Assembly (NCBI GenBank): GCA_964393625.1
Contig: CAYMUT010000026.1
Location: 11,562 to 75,561, forward strand
From: UBA4421 sp964393625
Lineage (GTDB): Bacteria; Pseudomonadota; Gammaproteobacteria; Pseudomonadales; Azotimanducaceae
Direction of reading: 5' to 3'
Length of the DNA: 64,000 nucleotides
The notes under the pieces were generated by a model. The model did not search any database. It worked only from the letters and a program-made list of their open reading frames with translations, and was not told where the DNA came from. Shown here one piece after another: positions 8,839 to 17,802 of the stretch; positions within the stretch are counted from its first letter, which is position 1; each line of letters opens with the position of its first letter. The position numbers and the translations under genes are program-made.

Positions 8839-9779
8839 CGCAGGGTCTGCAACAGCGAATCGATGGCCACCGCAACAGCGATGGGTTGGTCCATCATGAT
8901 ATGGTGATGGGCATCAACGATTCTGACCACCGGTACTTCGCCGCCGGTTTCGGCGCGCAGATATTCCAGCGCGGTGGGGCTCATCATTTGTGAATGCTCA
9001 CCGTAGATGATGCCACGCGGCATGTTGCGCTGTGCGAAGTTCGGCGCGACAGCCTGCCACCAGTGCTCGTCACGTTCACTGTCGGGTCCCATTATGTTCG
9101 GGTCGAACTTCCACACATAACCGCCTTCGACGCGCTTAACCGAATGCCGGGCCATATATTCCATGAGAAAGTCATTCGCACACGGTTGATCCGGCGCGAG
9201 CCGGAATCGGTCACGGATCGACGCAAAGTCCTCATACACCTGATGGGGCCGCACCCCACGTTGCTCCCGCCTGCTGATGCGTTCTTCAAATCGAGACGGT
9301 TCACCCGGTGCAAGCATGCTCATATCGCAGACGATGAGCCCGCCCCAGAAGTCCGGATACAGCGCAGTGGAAGTAATGCCCACCCCGCCGCCATAGCTGT
9401 GGCATACCAGAGTCGGCTTGTCCGCCAGACCCGCATGACGTGCGACTGCCACGCATTCACGAGCGCGGACCTGCACGTCGTATGAAGCGCGCCAGCCGGA
9501 ATCCCCCATGCCAGACAAGTCCAGGGCTACCAGGCAATAGTTTTCCGCCAGCAGTGGTGCGATGAACGCCCAGCAGCGGGCATGCGCCATGAAGCCATGA
9601 GCCATCACCACGCCGGGGTTGTCGAGGGAACCCCAACGGAAGTAATGAATGTCCGCACCTTCGACATTCACCCAGCCTTCTGAGCGGGCCACACCGAAGC
9701 ACTTCCCGAACCAATCCGGGTAGTCGCATTGCAACAGCTCCAGATCCTGACCGGGCCACGGATTTGAAGTGGTATTCAA
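8835..9779 (-). CDS. Alpha/beta-fold hydrolase
   Basis: A 314-residue alpha/beta hydrolase. Visible landmarks are the oxyanion region VVMAHGFMAHARCW (about 57-70), the strand LVALDLSGMGDSG, a nucleophile elbow VCHSYGGG with Ser128, and a C-terminal DAHHHIMMDQP supplying the catalytic histidine. The start is a TTG that overlaps the stop of the upstream amidohydrolase (TTGA) and is preceded by GGAG at seven bases; no good ATG lies near the start of the homologous region, so translational coupling is likely. Substrate cannot be assigned; the neighbours suggest ester or ring-cleavage product hydrolysis within a catabolic operon. Confidence 0.85.
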   Translation of the reverse strand: MNTTSNPWPGQDLELLQCDYPDWFGKCFGVARSEGWVNVEGADIHYFRWGSLDNPGVVMAHGFMAHARCWAFIAPLLAENYCLVALDLSGMGDSGWRASYDVQVRARECVAVARHAGLADKPTLVCHSYGGGVGITSTALYPDFWGGLIVCDMSMLAPGEPSRFEERISRREQRGVRPHQVYEDFASIRDRFRLAPDQPCANDFLMEYMARHSVKRVEGGYVWKFDPNIMGPDSERDEHWWQAVAPNFAQRNMPRGIIYGEHSQMMSPTALEYLRAETGGEVPVVRIVDAHHHIMMDQPIAVAVAIDSLLQTLR

Positions 9780-10939
9780 GCTGCGGCTCCGTTTCCGTAT
9801 ATCCTCTGGAAATTCGCTGCGAAAAAACTATGGCGCTGTGCATCGCTCAATTTCGCCGTCGATCGCTCGAATCGACCAATGGGATCGCGCCCGCCTTCGG
9901 CGTGGGGATAATCACTGGAGAACATATACAGCTCAGCGCTCGATTCACTGACAAGCTGGGCGACGTCTTCGAATGGATAAGGCGTAAAAGCCATCTGTTG
10001 CGTTATCTGCTGTGATGGCCGACGCCGCATGGCGCCAAGCTGGGGCTCCGAGCGGCTCCAGATGTCTACCGCGTGATCCAGGCGGCGAATCATATCCGGT
10101 ACCCAGCCTGCGCCAACCTCGATCACTCCACCTGTGAGCCTGGGAAATGCTTCAAGCACACCGTCGAGTACCAACGCCGAAATGAATCGCTGCGCGGCCT
10201 GATGAATCACCGTGAGGTCTTTGCTGCCAATGACTTCGGCGCCGCCCCGGGCACTGATGTTGCCCGGCCGGCCATCGTTCATCCATTGCGCGGGAGTCGA
10301 TATTTCCGCACTACCCACATGCAGAATGAAAGGCATGGCCCGTTCTGCAAGGCTTGCCCAGATGGGTTCATTCTCTACATGTCCGGGCGAGCGTCCCCCT
10401 GGCGCATCGGCCGATATCCAGACGGCACAAAGCCCGAGCGCGCAGGCCGCGTCGATCTGATCAAGTGCACGGGACACATCCTGCAGGGGCACCATGGCCA
10501 CGCCGAGCAGACGCTCGTCGTGGGCGCAGTACGCCGCCATGGCCCGGTTGTGGGCCGCAGCCGTGGCATACGCCACCTCGTCATCATCCGTACCAAAGAT
10601 CAGGCGCGCGCAAAAAGATGAGAACACAACCTGCTGTTTGAAACCGAGCAGATCCAACGCCTGGCTGCGCTCGGCGCCATTGAATGCACCCAGAGCATCG
10701 TGCCACTTCGGGCCTCTGGTGAGATCATCACCCAGTCCGACAAGTCGACTAACGGTTTCTGGTGAGTGACCGACGGTGTTCGCATATGCCTCGGGGTCGA
10801 ACTGCCCGGTGAGAACACCGGGTAGATCTGCAAGTTTATCAGCCGTAGCCGCGTCGGCATGGTCCAGCAGAAAATCCGGCAGCTCCATCAGGTGGCTGTC
10901 GGCATCATAGATAATCCGCTCACCGCTATAGCTCATCAC
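9776..10939 (-). CDS. Amidohydrolase-family protein (ACMSD / amidohydrolase-2 type)
   Basis: A 387-residue TIM-barrel amidohydrolase. It opens with YDADSHLMELPDF, the usual N-terminal metal-site region of the amidohydrolase-2 group that includes metal-dependent decarboxylases such as ACMSD. Later blocks fit the same group: FILHVGSAE, LVLDGVLEAFPRLTGGVIEVGAGWVPDMIRRLD and FSSDYPHAEGGRDP near the C-terminus, where the family's catalytic aspartate lies. Members decarboxylate or hydrolyse aromatic or conjugated acids. It is upstream of and translationally coupled to the alpha/beta hydrolase. A related amidohydrolase lies at 38661-39836. Confidence 0.85.
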   Translation of the reverse strand: MMSYSGERIIYDADSHLMELPDFLLDHADAATADKLADLPGVLTGQFDPEAYANTVGHSPETVSRLVGLGDDLTRGPKWHDALGAFNGAERSQALDLLGFKQQVVFSSFCARLIFGTDDDEVAYATAAAHNRAMAAYCAHDERLLGVAMVPLQDVSRALDQIDAACALGLCAVWISADAPGGRSPGHVENEPIWASLAERAMPFILHVGSAEISTPAQWMNDGRPGNISARGGAEVIGSKDLTVIHQAAQRFISALVLDGVLEAFPRLTGGVIEVGAGWVPDMIRRLDHAVDIWSRSEPQLGAMRRRPSQQITQQMAFTPYPFEDVAQLVSESSAELYMFSSDYPHAEGGRDPIGRFERSTAKLSDAQRHSFFAANFQRIYGNGAAA

Positions 10940-10997
10940 TCGATTCCCGCTGTGCTTGGTTAGCGACGCACCCCTGTAGTCCGCCGCGCCAAATTCT

Positions 10998-11858
10998 TCA
11001 CCCAGCGCGAGCCTGCTCAGCCAGAGCAGCGTATTTGTCCAGCAGCGGCAGCGCCTTGTCTTCCGCCACGGAGGGCATGTTGAATATCAGGTTATCAAAA
11101 CCCTGTTCGATTCGGCCCTGCAGCTGAACAAGGTCGGCAGGTGCACTAAACAGTGCCAGGTCGAGATCTTCGACTTTGCGGCCCTTAGCCGCAAGGGCCT
11201 CCTGCATGCGCTCCATGTTGCCGGAGCCGAGACCCCCAATGGGCATCCACCCGTCTGCATACTCAGCGACCCGGTCGAAAACCCAATTGGAATTGGCACC
11301 AATCCAGACTGGAGGACCGCCTTCCTGCACCGGCTTCGGGTAGGACCAGATCGGATCGAAGTCGACATGCTCGCCGTGAAACTCCGGCTCGTCCTCGGCC
11401 CATATCGTTTTCATGGCAAGAACTTTCTCACGGGTTACCGCCCAGCGATTAGCATAGTCGGCACCATGGTTCTGCATTTCTTCACGATTCCAGCCGGCAC
11501 CGATGCCGAAGACAAAACGGCCGTTGGAGATCATATCCAAAGACGCCACCTCCTTGGCCAGGGTAATCGGATCGCGCTCAATGACCAGGCATATACCCGT
11601 GCCGAGCTTGATGCGCTCGGTCACCGCCGCGGCGGCACCCAGTGCGACAAAAGGGTCGTGGGTATGCCAGTACATCTTCGGCAGATCTCCGCCACCGGGA
11701 AACGGCGTTGCCCGCGAAGTCGGGATATGAGTGTGTTCCGGAAAAAACAGGCTATCCAGCCCCCGCTCCTCCACAGCTTTGCCCAGCGCCACCGGCTGGA
11801 TGGCATAGTCCGTAGGAAACATTGTTACCCCGAACGATTGCACCGCTGAAAACGCCAT
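10998..11858 (-). CDS. LLM-class (luciferase-like, possibly F420-dependent) flavin oxidoreductase
   Basis: About 286 residues with the luciferase-like monooxygenase TIM barrel: FGVTMFPTDYAIQPVALGKAVEERGLDSLFFPEH at the start, the central KLGTGICLVIERDPITLAKEVASLDMISNGR, and FGIGAGWNREEMQNHG. This is the arrangement of the LLM subgroup often annotated as F420-dependent (TIGR03619-like). Sequence alone does not separate F420 from FMN use, and no F420 biosynthesis gene is in the window. The longer frame opens at 11894, but the ATG at 11858 is preceded by a near-perfect GAGGAGG site and starts the homologous region. It sits between the amidohydrolase and the acyl-CoA dehydrogenase pair on the same strand. 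Confidence 0.85.
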   Translation of the reverse strand: MAFSAVQSFGVTMFPTDYAIQPVALGKAVEERGLDSLFFPEHTHIPTSRATPFPGGGDLPKMYWHTHDPFVALGAAAAVTERIKLGTGICLVIERDPITLAKEVASLDMISNGRFVFGIGAGWNREEMQNHGADYANRWAVTREKVLAMKTIWAEDEPEFHGEHVDFDPIWSYPKPVQEGGPPVWIGANSNWVFDRVAEYADGWMPIGGLGSGNMERMQEALAAKGRKVEDLDLALFSAPADLVQLQGRIEQGFDNLIFNMPSVAEDKALPLLDKYAALAEQARAG

Positions 11859-11935
11859 AAGGTTCCTCCTCAGATCGAGGGCGTGCCAACACACCCAGAT
11901 TGAAACATCTTTGTGTCAGTTTGACCGACCCGGCA

Positions 11936-13084
11936 CTATGCAGCAACCGGGCCGATCATCATTTCCGCGAGCTTGCGGCGCTGATATGGGCCATCACCCA
12001 GCAGCATCTGGCTGTGCATCTGGCGTTTGAAGAACATCTGCACGAAGCACTCCCAGGTGAAGCCTATGCCGCCATGGAACTGCACCGCACGGCTGCCTGA
12101 AAACACTGCCATGTCGCTGGCCTGAGCCTTGGCCATGCGCGCAAGCTGCAGCGCGTTGTCGGCATCGATGTCGATGGCGCACGCCGCGTTGTAGGTGAGT
12201 GACTTTGCATTGTCGATTTCCACCATAAGGTTGACCAGCGGGTGCTTGATGGCCTGAAAGAAGCCTATCGGCCGGTCGAACTGTACCCGGGTGGTGGCAT
12301 ATTCCGCCGTGGTCTGCAGCAACCACTCACCGGCGCCGACCATATCGGCGCTGACGATACAAAGCATCGCGGGCAGGGCTTCAAGCAGTGCCGCCTCTCC
12401 CTGACCCGGTGCTGCGATTTCAACCGCAGACACGCCTGCGAAGCTCAATGTCGCCTGATCTCTGGTGAGATCGATGATGACGTCCGGCGCAATGGACAAG
12501 CCGTCGGCACCGGCATCTACCAGATACAGCCCGAGACCCGCTTCACCCCGGGCGCTGACGAGCAGCGCCTGGACCTTGCGCGCTTCCTGCACAAAATGTG
12601 CCGCGCCATTCAGGTTCCCATTGGCATCAACCGTTACGCCGGTATCTTCAGGTTCCAGCCCGCCCTGGGCGTTACTCATTGCCAGGCTCAAGGCCATCCC
12701 ATCAGTAACCTTTGCAAGGGTCTCGCCGGCGGCATCGGTGCGACAAGCGCGCAACACCGCGGTACTCATCAGAGTCGCCTGCAGCGGTCCGGGGAACCCG
12801 GCATGTCCGGCCTGCTCAGCCAGGGCAACCGCGGCTACCAGAGGCATGCCCACACCACCACTGGACTCCGGTACACACACCGCAGTCCAGCCCAGCTCGA
12901 CGATCTGCCGCCACAGATCAGGATCCCACTGACACCGATTATCTCTATGGGGGTCCGAGTCCGCCGCCACCAGTGCATGGAGCCTGTCTGCGGGCAGGTT
13001 GTCGCCAAAGAATTTCGCCGCGGAATCCTGCAGCATGGCTTCGTCTTCACCAAAGCCAAAGTCTTTCGGTTGTACTTCACTCAT
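11936..13084 (-). CDS. Acyl-CoA dehydrogenase family protein (partner A)
   Basis: A 382-residue acyl-CoA dehydrogenase, shorter and more divergent than classical members. The N-terminal helical domain reads FGFGEDEAMLQDSAAKFF, the middle beta domain is weakly conserved, and the C-terminal flavin-site region is recognisable (FDRPIGFFQAIKHPLVNLMVEIDNA, then VQFHGGIGFTWECFVQMFFKR). It lies 19 bases downstream of another acyl-CoA dehydrogenase on the same strand. In actinobacterial steroid degradation such adjacent pairs form alpha2beta2 heteromers in which each subunit supplies part of the FAD site. Whether this pair does the same is inference. The start ATG has GGAAGAAA upstream. Confidence 0.88.
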   Translation of the reverse strand: MSEVQPKDFGFGEDEAMLQDSAAKFFGDNLPADRLHALVAADSDPHRDNRCQWDPDLWRQIVELGWTAVCVPESSGGVGMPLVAAVALAEQAGHAGFPGPLQATLMSTAVLRACRTDAAGETLAKVTDGMALSLAMSNAQGGLEPEDTGVTVDANGNLNGAAHFVQEARKVQALLVSARGEAGLGLYLVDAGADGLSIAPDVIIDLTRDQATLSFAGVSAVEIAAPGQGEAALLEALPAMLCIVSADMVGAGEWLLQTTAEYATTRVQFDRPIGFFQAIKHPLVNLMVEIDNAKSLTYNAACAIDIDADNALQLARMAKAQASDMAVFSGSRAVQFHGGIGFTWECFVQMFFKRQMHSQMLLGDGPYQRRKLAEMMIGPVAA

Positions 13085-13102
13085 TAGGTTTCTTCCAACT
13101 GA

Positions 13103-14347
13103 TTATTTGGTCTTCGGCAGGCCCAGAACCCGTTCACCGAGGATATTGCGCTGTACTTCATTGGTGCCGCCGGCAATGGTAATGCCAAAGGTGTTCATGT
13201 ACGCCTGGGGCCACTGGCCCGCATCAGGCGCTTTGGGGTCTGTGGTTGCCAGCGAACTACCCAGCCCTTCGATCTGGTAGGCCAGCTTCGCCATGTCCTG
13301 CTGTAGTTCGGTAACGATCATTTTTGTCTGCAGCGGAATGCGTTGCGCATGATCGACCAGCAGCGGCGCCCGTGCACGGCGCCGATTCTGCCGGAAGGCT
13401 TCAGAGCGTATACACAGCTTGATGATCTCGTCGCGGATAAACGGATCATCGGCCGCACTCAAGCCATGGCGCGTCTGGCGCTTGGCCAGCGCAATCAGCG
13501 ACGCCGGATCACCGGTGGAAACACCGCTTTCGTCATCAATTGGCATGCCGCCGGATGCGGGCGTGAGCATCTGCCCGGCATTACGCTCGTGGGCAAGCGT
13601 GGTCATGGCGACCTTCCAGCCTGCGCCGACTTCGTCGAGGCGGTATAGATCAGGTATCACCAGGTCATCGAACAGTACTTCGTTGAAGCCGGTTTCACCG
13701 GTCATCTTGATCAGCGGACGCACGGTCGCGCCATTACCCAGCGCCCCCTTGATGGGCACGACAAAATAAGACAGCCCATTGTATTTGTCTTCCTTGCTGG
13801 TGCGGCACAACAGGATCATCCATTCTGCGAAATGCGCCAGCGTGGTCCATACCTTGTGTCCGTTGATGACCCAGTTGTCGCCGTCGCGACGGGCAAAGGT
13901 CTGCTGATTGGCAAGATCCGACCCGGCACCGGGTTCGCTGAAGCCCTGGCACCAGATTTCTTCACCGCTGAAAAGATTGGGGAGCAGTTGCTGCTTGACC
14001 TCTTCCCGCGCGTGAAAAAAAACGGTGGGCGCGCCCATACCCAAGCCGATGGTGTTGACCAGGTAGGGCGTCTTGGCGGCGAACATTTCCTGGTTGGCGA
14101 TGGTCTGGCAATTGGTTCTTCCTCCACCGCCCACGTCCACCGGGTAGTCACAGCCGATCAGACCCGCATCGTAAGCGGATTTCTGCCAGCCCTGCAGCCA
14201 TTCCAGGGCCTCAGGGTCGCTTACCTCGAGTGCGCCCTGGGGCAATCGCAGAGGTGGTCTGCCCGGGTGATTGTCGGCCAGCCATTCCCGGCAATACGCG
14301 CGAAACTCCGCCTGTTCCGGGGAGTCGTTTACTGGGGTATCAGCCAT
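13103..14347 (-). CDS. Acyl-CoA dehydrogenase family protein (partner B)
   Basis: A 414-residue acyl-CoA dehydrogenase with a well preserved core: WCQGFSEPGAGSDLA for the flavin/substrate loop, WVINGHKVWTTLAHFAEWMILLCRT in the beta domain, and the C-terminal INTFGITIAGGTNEVQRNILGERVLGLP-type ending (here starting MNTFG). It introduces a 2,3-double bond into acyl-CoA thioesters using FAD. The ATG at 14347 follows CAGGAG. Partner A is immediately downstream, suggesting co-translation and perhaps a heteromeric enzyme. A third acyl-CoA dehydrogenase of the window lies at 34534. Confidence 0.9.
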   Translation of the reverse strand: MADTPVNDSPEQAEFRAYCREWLADNHPGRPPLRLPQGALEVSDPEALEWLQGWQKSAYDAGLIGCDYPVDVGGGGRTNCQTIANQEMFAAKTPYLVNTIGLGMGAPTVFFHAREEVKQQLLPNLFSGEEIWCQGFSEPGAGSDLANQQTFARRDGDNWVINGHKVWTTLAHFAEWMILLCRTSKEDKYNGLSYFVVPIKGALGNGATVRPLIKMTGETGFNEVLFDDLVIPDLYRLDEVGAGWKVAMTTLAHERNAGQMLTPASGGMPIDDESGVSTGDPASLIALAKRQTRHGLSAADDPFIRDEIIKLCIRSEAFRQNRRRARAPLLVDHAQRIPLQTKMIVTELQQDMAKLAYQIEGLGSSLATTDPKAPDAGQWPQAYMNTFGITIAGGTNEVQRNILGERVLGLPKTK

Positions 14348-14448
14348 AAGCGCTGCTCCTGCTGCTGAGAAAAAGCGCCTATGCTGCCATAGAAACCCTG
14401 AGTAGAGTAGAAGCTACCCACTCTGTGCAGCCTTTAGGGCCCAGGGCG

Positions 14449-15201
14449 TTAGAGACCACCGGTAACGTAGAGGCACTGCCCGGTAATCCAACTCGACGCT
14501 GGTGATGCGAGGAACACCACCGCATGACCGATGTCGTCCGGGCTGCCCATCCTGCCCAGGGGGACACGCAACAGCTTCTCCAGGGGTTGTCCTTCCGGAA
14601 AGTTGGTGGACTCATTGAAATTTTCGGTGGGGATCGGCCCGGGTGCGACAGCGTTCACGCGCAGTCCGGGCGCAAGCTCCAGCGCAAAGGTCGACGTAAG
14701 GTGATTGACCGCAGCCTTTGAGGCGCCATAAGGTCCATTTTTCAGGCTGCCGAAAGACTTGGCGGCGCTGGAAGAGATATTGATAATCGCGCCCTCCTCC
14801 ATATTCGCGGCCGCGACCTGCGTTCCTGTGAACACCGCCTTGAGGTTCAGGTCCATCTGCGCATCCCATCGATCCTCCGGCGTTTTGCTCAGATACCTGG
14901 GCGTAGCGTCAGGCAGACCGCCCGCGTTATTGACCCAGATATCGATGCCGCCCGCGCCCATCGCGGCGGCCGCAAGTGCCTCGAGCTGTTCCCGCACTGT
15001 TACGTCACATACCACCGGCAGTGCCTTGCGGCCGAGAGCTTTGACTTCCGCCGCCAGACTCGTAAGGTCGGATTCTGTACGGGAGCTGATCACCACATCT
15101 GCCCCTGCCCTGGCAAGCTCCACAGCTATACCGCGGCCAATACCTTTGCCGGCGCCGGTGATCACTGCTCTTTTGCCTTGCAGACTGAATGGGTTGGCCA
15201 T
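14449..15201 (-). CDS. SDR-family oxidoreductase
   Basis: A 250-residue classical short-chain dehydrogenase/reductase. The NAD(P)-binding TGAGKGIG lies at about residues 14-21, NNAGG near 90, the catalytic YGASK near 155, and the ending SSWITGQCLYVTGGL is typical. The substrate is some hydroxyacyl-CoA or alcohol; it cannot be specified. The frame is open to 15273, but the ATG at 15201 has CTGGAG seven bases upstream and begins the conserved fold, so the longer start is rejected. It is upstream of the acyl-CoA dehydrogenase pair and could supply the hydroxyacyl-CoA dehydrogenase step. Confidence 0.9.
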   Translation of the reverse strand: MANPFSLQGKRAVITGAGKGIGRGIAVELARAGADVVISSRTESDLTSLAAEVKALGRKALPVVCDVTVREQLEALAAAAMGAGGIDIWVNNAGGLPDATPRYLSKTPEDRWDAQMDLNLKAVFTGTQVAAANMEEGAIINISSSAAKSFGSLKNGPYGASKAAVNHLTSTFALELAPGLRVNAVAPGPIPTENFNESTNFPEGQPLEKLLRVPLGRMGSPDDIGHAVVFLASPASSWITGQCLYVTGGL

Positions 15202-15349
15202 CGAATCGCTCCAGGAAATTCGTTCACGAGACAGCACTCTCAACCATTCGCGCCAACTTTGAAAGAGGCACAATGGACGATTGCGCCGGACCTACCAGAA
15301 AAAAACCTGCGCCCGAATCAGCTGGTTCCGTGCCTAGTGCTCGAGCCTG

Positions 15350-16003
15350 TCAGTTCGCAGCGAGCTGATTAAGTCGCTCCTTGAGTTCGGCGACTTCCGC
15401 CTCGAGCTGTTCCACACGCTGATGCAGGCCTGGCCCCTGGGCAACCGTCCGAGCCGTCACTTCCGCTACTGGGGCAGCCACGCCGACATCTATCTCGCCA
15501 CTGAGCAGGTGCATGAATTCGCTGTCGCGGCGGCCCGGTGTACGCGGCAACTGCACCACGAGTTCACCCTGTTCACCATTGCTCAGACTGGCCAGCGTCT
15601 GCTCCACTTCCTGGTTATCGGCAAACGCATGAAGCCGGCCACTGTTGGCCCGCAACTCGCCCGGCGTGCGCGGACCACGCAACAGCAATACCGTCATCAC
15701 CGAGAATTGCGCAGGATCAAACTGGTAATCGCTGAATGGCGTGTTACACAAGCGATGGCTGTACTTCTCGATCTGAGATTTGAAGTTTTCTTCACATCGC
15801 ACTACATGCTTGCCCTCTAATGTGCGCAGGGCATGCTGCACCTCGCCCGGAGACAGCGACATCACCGGCTCGCGGGAGGACTTCTGATTACACGCGTTGG
15901 TCAACGCATTCAATGTCATCGGGTATTGGTCGGGCGTGACCACCGATTTTTCCATCAGACAACCAATGACACGGGCTTCGATTTCGTTCAACTCCAGGGG
16001 CAT
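15350..16003 (-). CDS. yceH: YceH family protein (DUF480 / UPF0502)
   Basis: A 217-residue protein with strong resemblance to the YceH family: an N-terminal winged-helix region LNEIEARVIGCLMEKSVVTPDQYPMTLNALTNACNQKSSREPVM, a second winged helix with LLLRGPRTPGELRANSGRLH, and a coiled-coil C-terminal tail (VEQLEAEVAELKERLNQLA). Function is not established; the fold suggests nucleic-acid binding or a structural role. The family is most common in gamma- and beta-proteobacteria and is the best taxonomic hint in the window. The frame is open to 16036; the ATG at 16003, starting MPLELNEIEA, matches the usual family start. Confidence 0.9.
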   Translation of the reverse strand: MPLELNEIEARVIGCLMEKSVVTPDQYPMTLNALTNACNQKSSREPVMSLSPGEVQHALRTLEGKHVVRCEENFKSQIEKYSHRLCNTPFSDYQFDPAQFSVMTVLLLRGPRTPGELRANSGRLHAFADNQEVEQTLASLSNGEQGELVVQLPRTPGRRDSEFMHLLSGEIDVGVAAPVAEVTARTVAQGPGLHQRVEQLEAEVAELKERLNQLAAN

Positions 16004-16122
16004 GATGCAATCTACCTTAATTCGTTCTGGACACATGAGCCTGTTGCAAAAGTCTCATGCACCCCGCGTGTCATACTGGGTCTGTGGCAAGGCAGGCTGG
16101 TTGAACTCACGGGTTACCGCCA

Positions 16123-16926
16123 TTAATCACCAGAGGGCTCATGAAACATGCTGGTGCGCCCGCCATCAATCACCAGGTCATGACTGTTGACGAAGCGCCC
16201 GTCATCGCTGGCCAGATAAAGAGCACCTGCCGCAATATCCTCTGGCCACCCGGTTTTCTGCAAAGGCGTGGCGCGCGCCAGGTTTCTCGCCATTTTTTCC
16301 ATTTTGCGGGCGTTCTCTTCATCAGAAAGCTCGTTGGCCCGCTGCGAGCCACCATAGAAAATGGGCGTAGCAATCGCTCCGGGTGAAATGCAGTTGATGC
16401 GAATTCCTTTCGGCCCGAGTCGGGTTCCTGCAAGTTTCGTGTAGTGGGTCAGGGCGGCCTTGGCCGCCGAATAGATCAGGTTGCCCTGTGTATCGCGCAA
16501 CGCGGCAACGCTGGAGTTGTTGATGATACTGCCGCCGCCCCGCGCCTCCATATACGGCACAGCGTGCTTAATGCCGAGTACCGCGCTGGTGAACAAAAGG
16601 TTCATTGCGTACTGGATGTCTTCGGCTTTCGCGTCGAGTACATCTCCCTTTGTCGGTCCACCGGCATTGTTGAACAGGATATCGAGACCACCAAAGGCGG
16701 ATACGGCATGCTCCAGAGTACTCCTGATGTCGTCTTCATTAAGGATGTCAGCGACCACCATCTGACAGTTCTCACCAAGACGATCGGCAACGGCCCGACC
16801 TTTGTCTGCAGAGCGCCCGCTTATGACGACCTTCGCGCCCTCGGCCACGAAGAGTTCCGCGGTCGCCTCGCCAATGCCGCTGGTGCCGCCTGTAACGACC
16901 GCGACCTTTCCGTCCAGTTTGCCCAT
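16123..16926 (-). CDS. SDR-family oxidoreductase
   Basis: A 267-residue classical SDR: TGGTSGIG at about residues 12-19, NNAGG near 90, catalytic Ser in NNSSVAAL and Tyr-Lys in YSAAK near 155, followed by GPKGIRINCISPGAIATP. It oxidises or reduces an alcohol/ketone with NAD(P); substrate not determinable. The start at 16926 gives MGKLDGKVAVVTGG, the standard SDR beginning. It is followed by yceH on the same strand after about 120 bases. Confidence 0.9.
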   Translation of the reverse strand: MGKLDGKVAVVTGGTSGIGEATAELFVAEGAKVVISGRSADKGRAVADRLGENCQMVVADILNEDDIRSTLEHAVSAFGGLDILFNNAGGPTKGDVLDAKAEDIQYAMNLLFTSAVLGIKHAVPYMEARGGGSIINNSSVAALRDTQGNLIYSAAKAALTHYTKLAGTRLGPKGIRINCISPGAIATPIFYGGSQRANELSDEENARKMEKMARNLARATPLQKTGWPEDIAAGALYLASDDGRFVNSHDLVIDGGRTSMFHEPSGD

Positions 16927-17002
16927 AGATGTGTCCCACGCAGTATTTTCATAGCATCATACAGCAGCGGCTCCGCTTGTGTTCTTCGGGCAAAGACGGC
17001 GG

Positions 17003-17521
17003 TTACTGGACAACCCTCGCAGATGCCTCAATGTTCTGGCCATCGACTCTAAGCATCACTCGAAACTGAAACTCCTGAGCGCGATCGCCAAGCTGTTGTT
17101 CCAACTGGCGAATGACATTGCGTAGCGCACCTCTCACCCTCGGGTGCTGGCCCGGGCGCTCGGCTCTTTGTCTGATCATGCTGATGGAACCGCGCACCGT
17201 CTGCGACTGCGGCATTATCTCGTTCGCTTCGATGGTGTATTTGCCCTGCTGGGTGGAGATCAAAACCCTGTACGGCAGACCCTCGATAGCGGACTCTTTC
17301 TGTTGCATAAGCCGCTGCAGCAGGTCGCTTCTGATCAGCGCATCCAGGGCGCTGGTTTGCTGAGGATTTTCCAGCTCGTTAATGAGCGATTCGAGAGTGC
17401 CCTCGAGCTCGTGCGCGGTTATACCGTCCGTCGTCTGGTGCTGATATGTGATGACGGCCAAAGCAGACTGCGAGCTTAGTGTCGAGGCGAAAAGAAGAAA
17501 AATGAGCAGAGGTCTGGGCAT
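17003..17521 (-). CDS. Exported protein of unknown function
   Basis: I do not recognise this family. It is about 172 residues with a clear signal peptide (MPRPLLIFLLFASTLSSQSALA), then a soluble charged region rich in Gln, Glu and Arg with predicted helices: ELEGTLESLINELENPQQ and SDLLQRLMQQKESAIEG. A C-terminal part ends in FRVMLRVDGQNIEASARVVQ. There are no cysteines or recognisable catalytic motifs. The ATG at 17521 is chosen because the signal peptide starts there; an in-frame codon at 17554 would add eleven unlikely residues. Probably periplasmic. It is transcribed divergently from the broken oxygenase at 17607. Confidence 0.65.
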   Translation of the reverse strand: MPRPLLIFLLFASTLSSQSALAVITYQHQTTDGITAHELEGTLESLINELENPQQTSALDALIRSDLLQRLMQQKESAIEGLPYRVLISTQQGKYTIEANEIMPQSQTVRGSISMIRQRAERPGQHPRVRGALRNVIRQLEQQLGDRAQEFQFRVMLRVDGQNIEASARVVQ

Positions 17522-17733
17522 TCTGCTATGACTCCGAACGTGGTGTGTCGACAAACCAATTCCACAAACTTTAGTACGTCAAGCGTCCCCGCAACAACCC
17601 CGGAGTATGACCACGCGGACCAACCTTTACTGCGGCTGTCGCGAATCGATAGTGACGAGGAAGGCGCGGATCAAGTTGAATACGGCAGCCATGCGTCGCA
17701 AGATGCATGAACGTTTGTTTCGCGGGCCCAACA

Positions 17734-17802
17734 CCTGGCCCGCTGATGAGCGCCTGGCCCGCTGATGAGCGCCTGGCCGGCTGATGAGCGCCTGGCCGGC
17801 TT
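17734..17802 (+). repeat. 19-bp tandem repeat, three full copies plus a partial fourth
   Basis: The unit CCTGGCCCGCTGATGAGCG is at 17734-17752 and 17753-17771. A one-base variant (CCTGGCCGG...) is at 17772-17790, followed by a partial copy ending at about 17802. Nineteen is not a multiple of three, so each added copy shifts the oxygenase reading frame. One copy, or four, would restore the frame; three do not. Each full unit carries a TGATG. Confidence 0.97.

Noticed and set aside
12242..13087. A 281-codon plus-strand frame opposite the acyl-CoA dehydrogenase at 11936
   Set aside because: No family motif, no ribosome-binding site, and fully overlapped by a well conserved gene.
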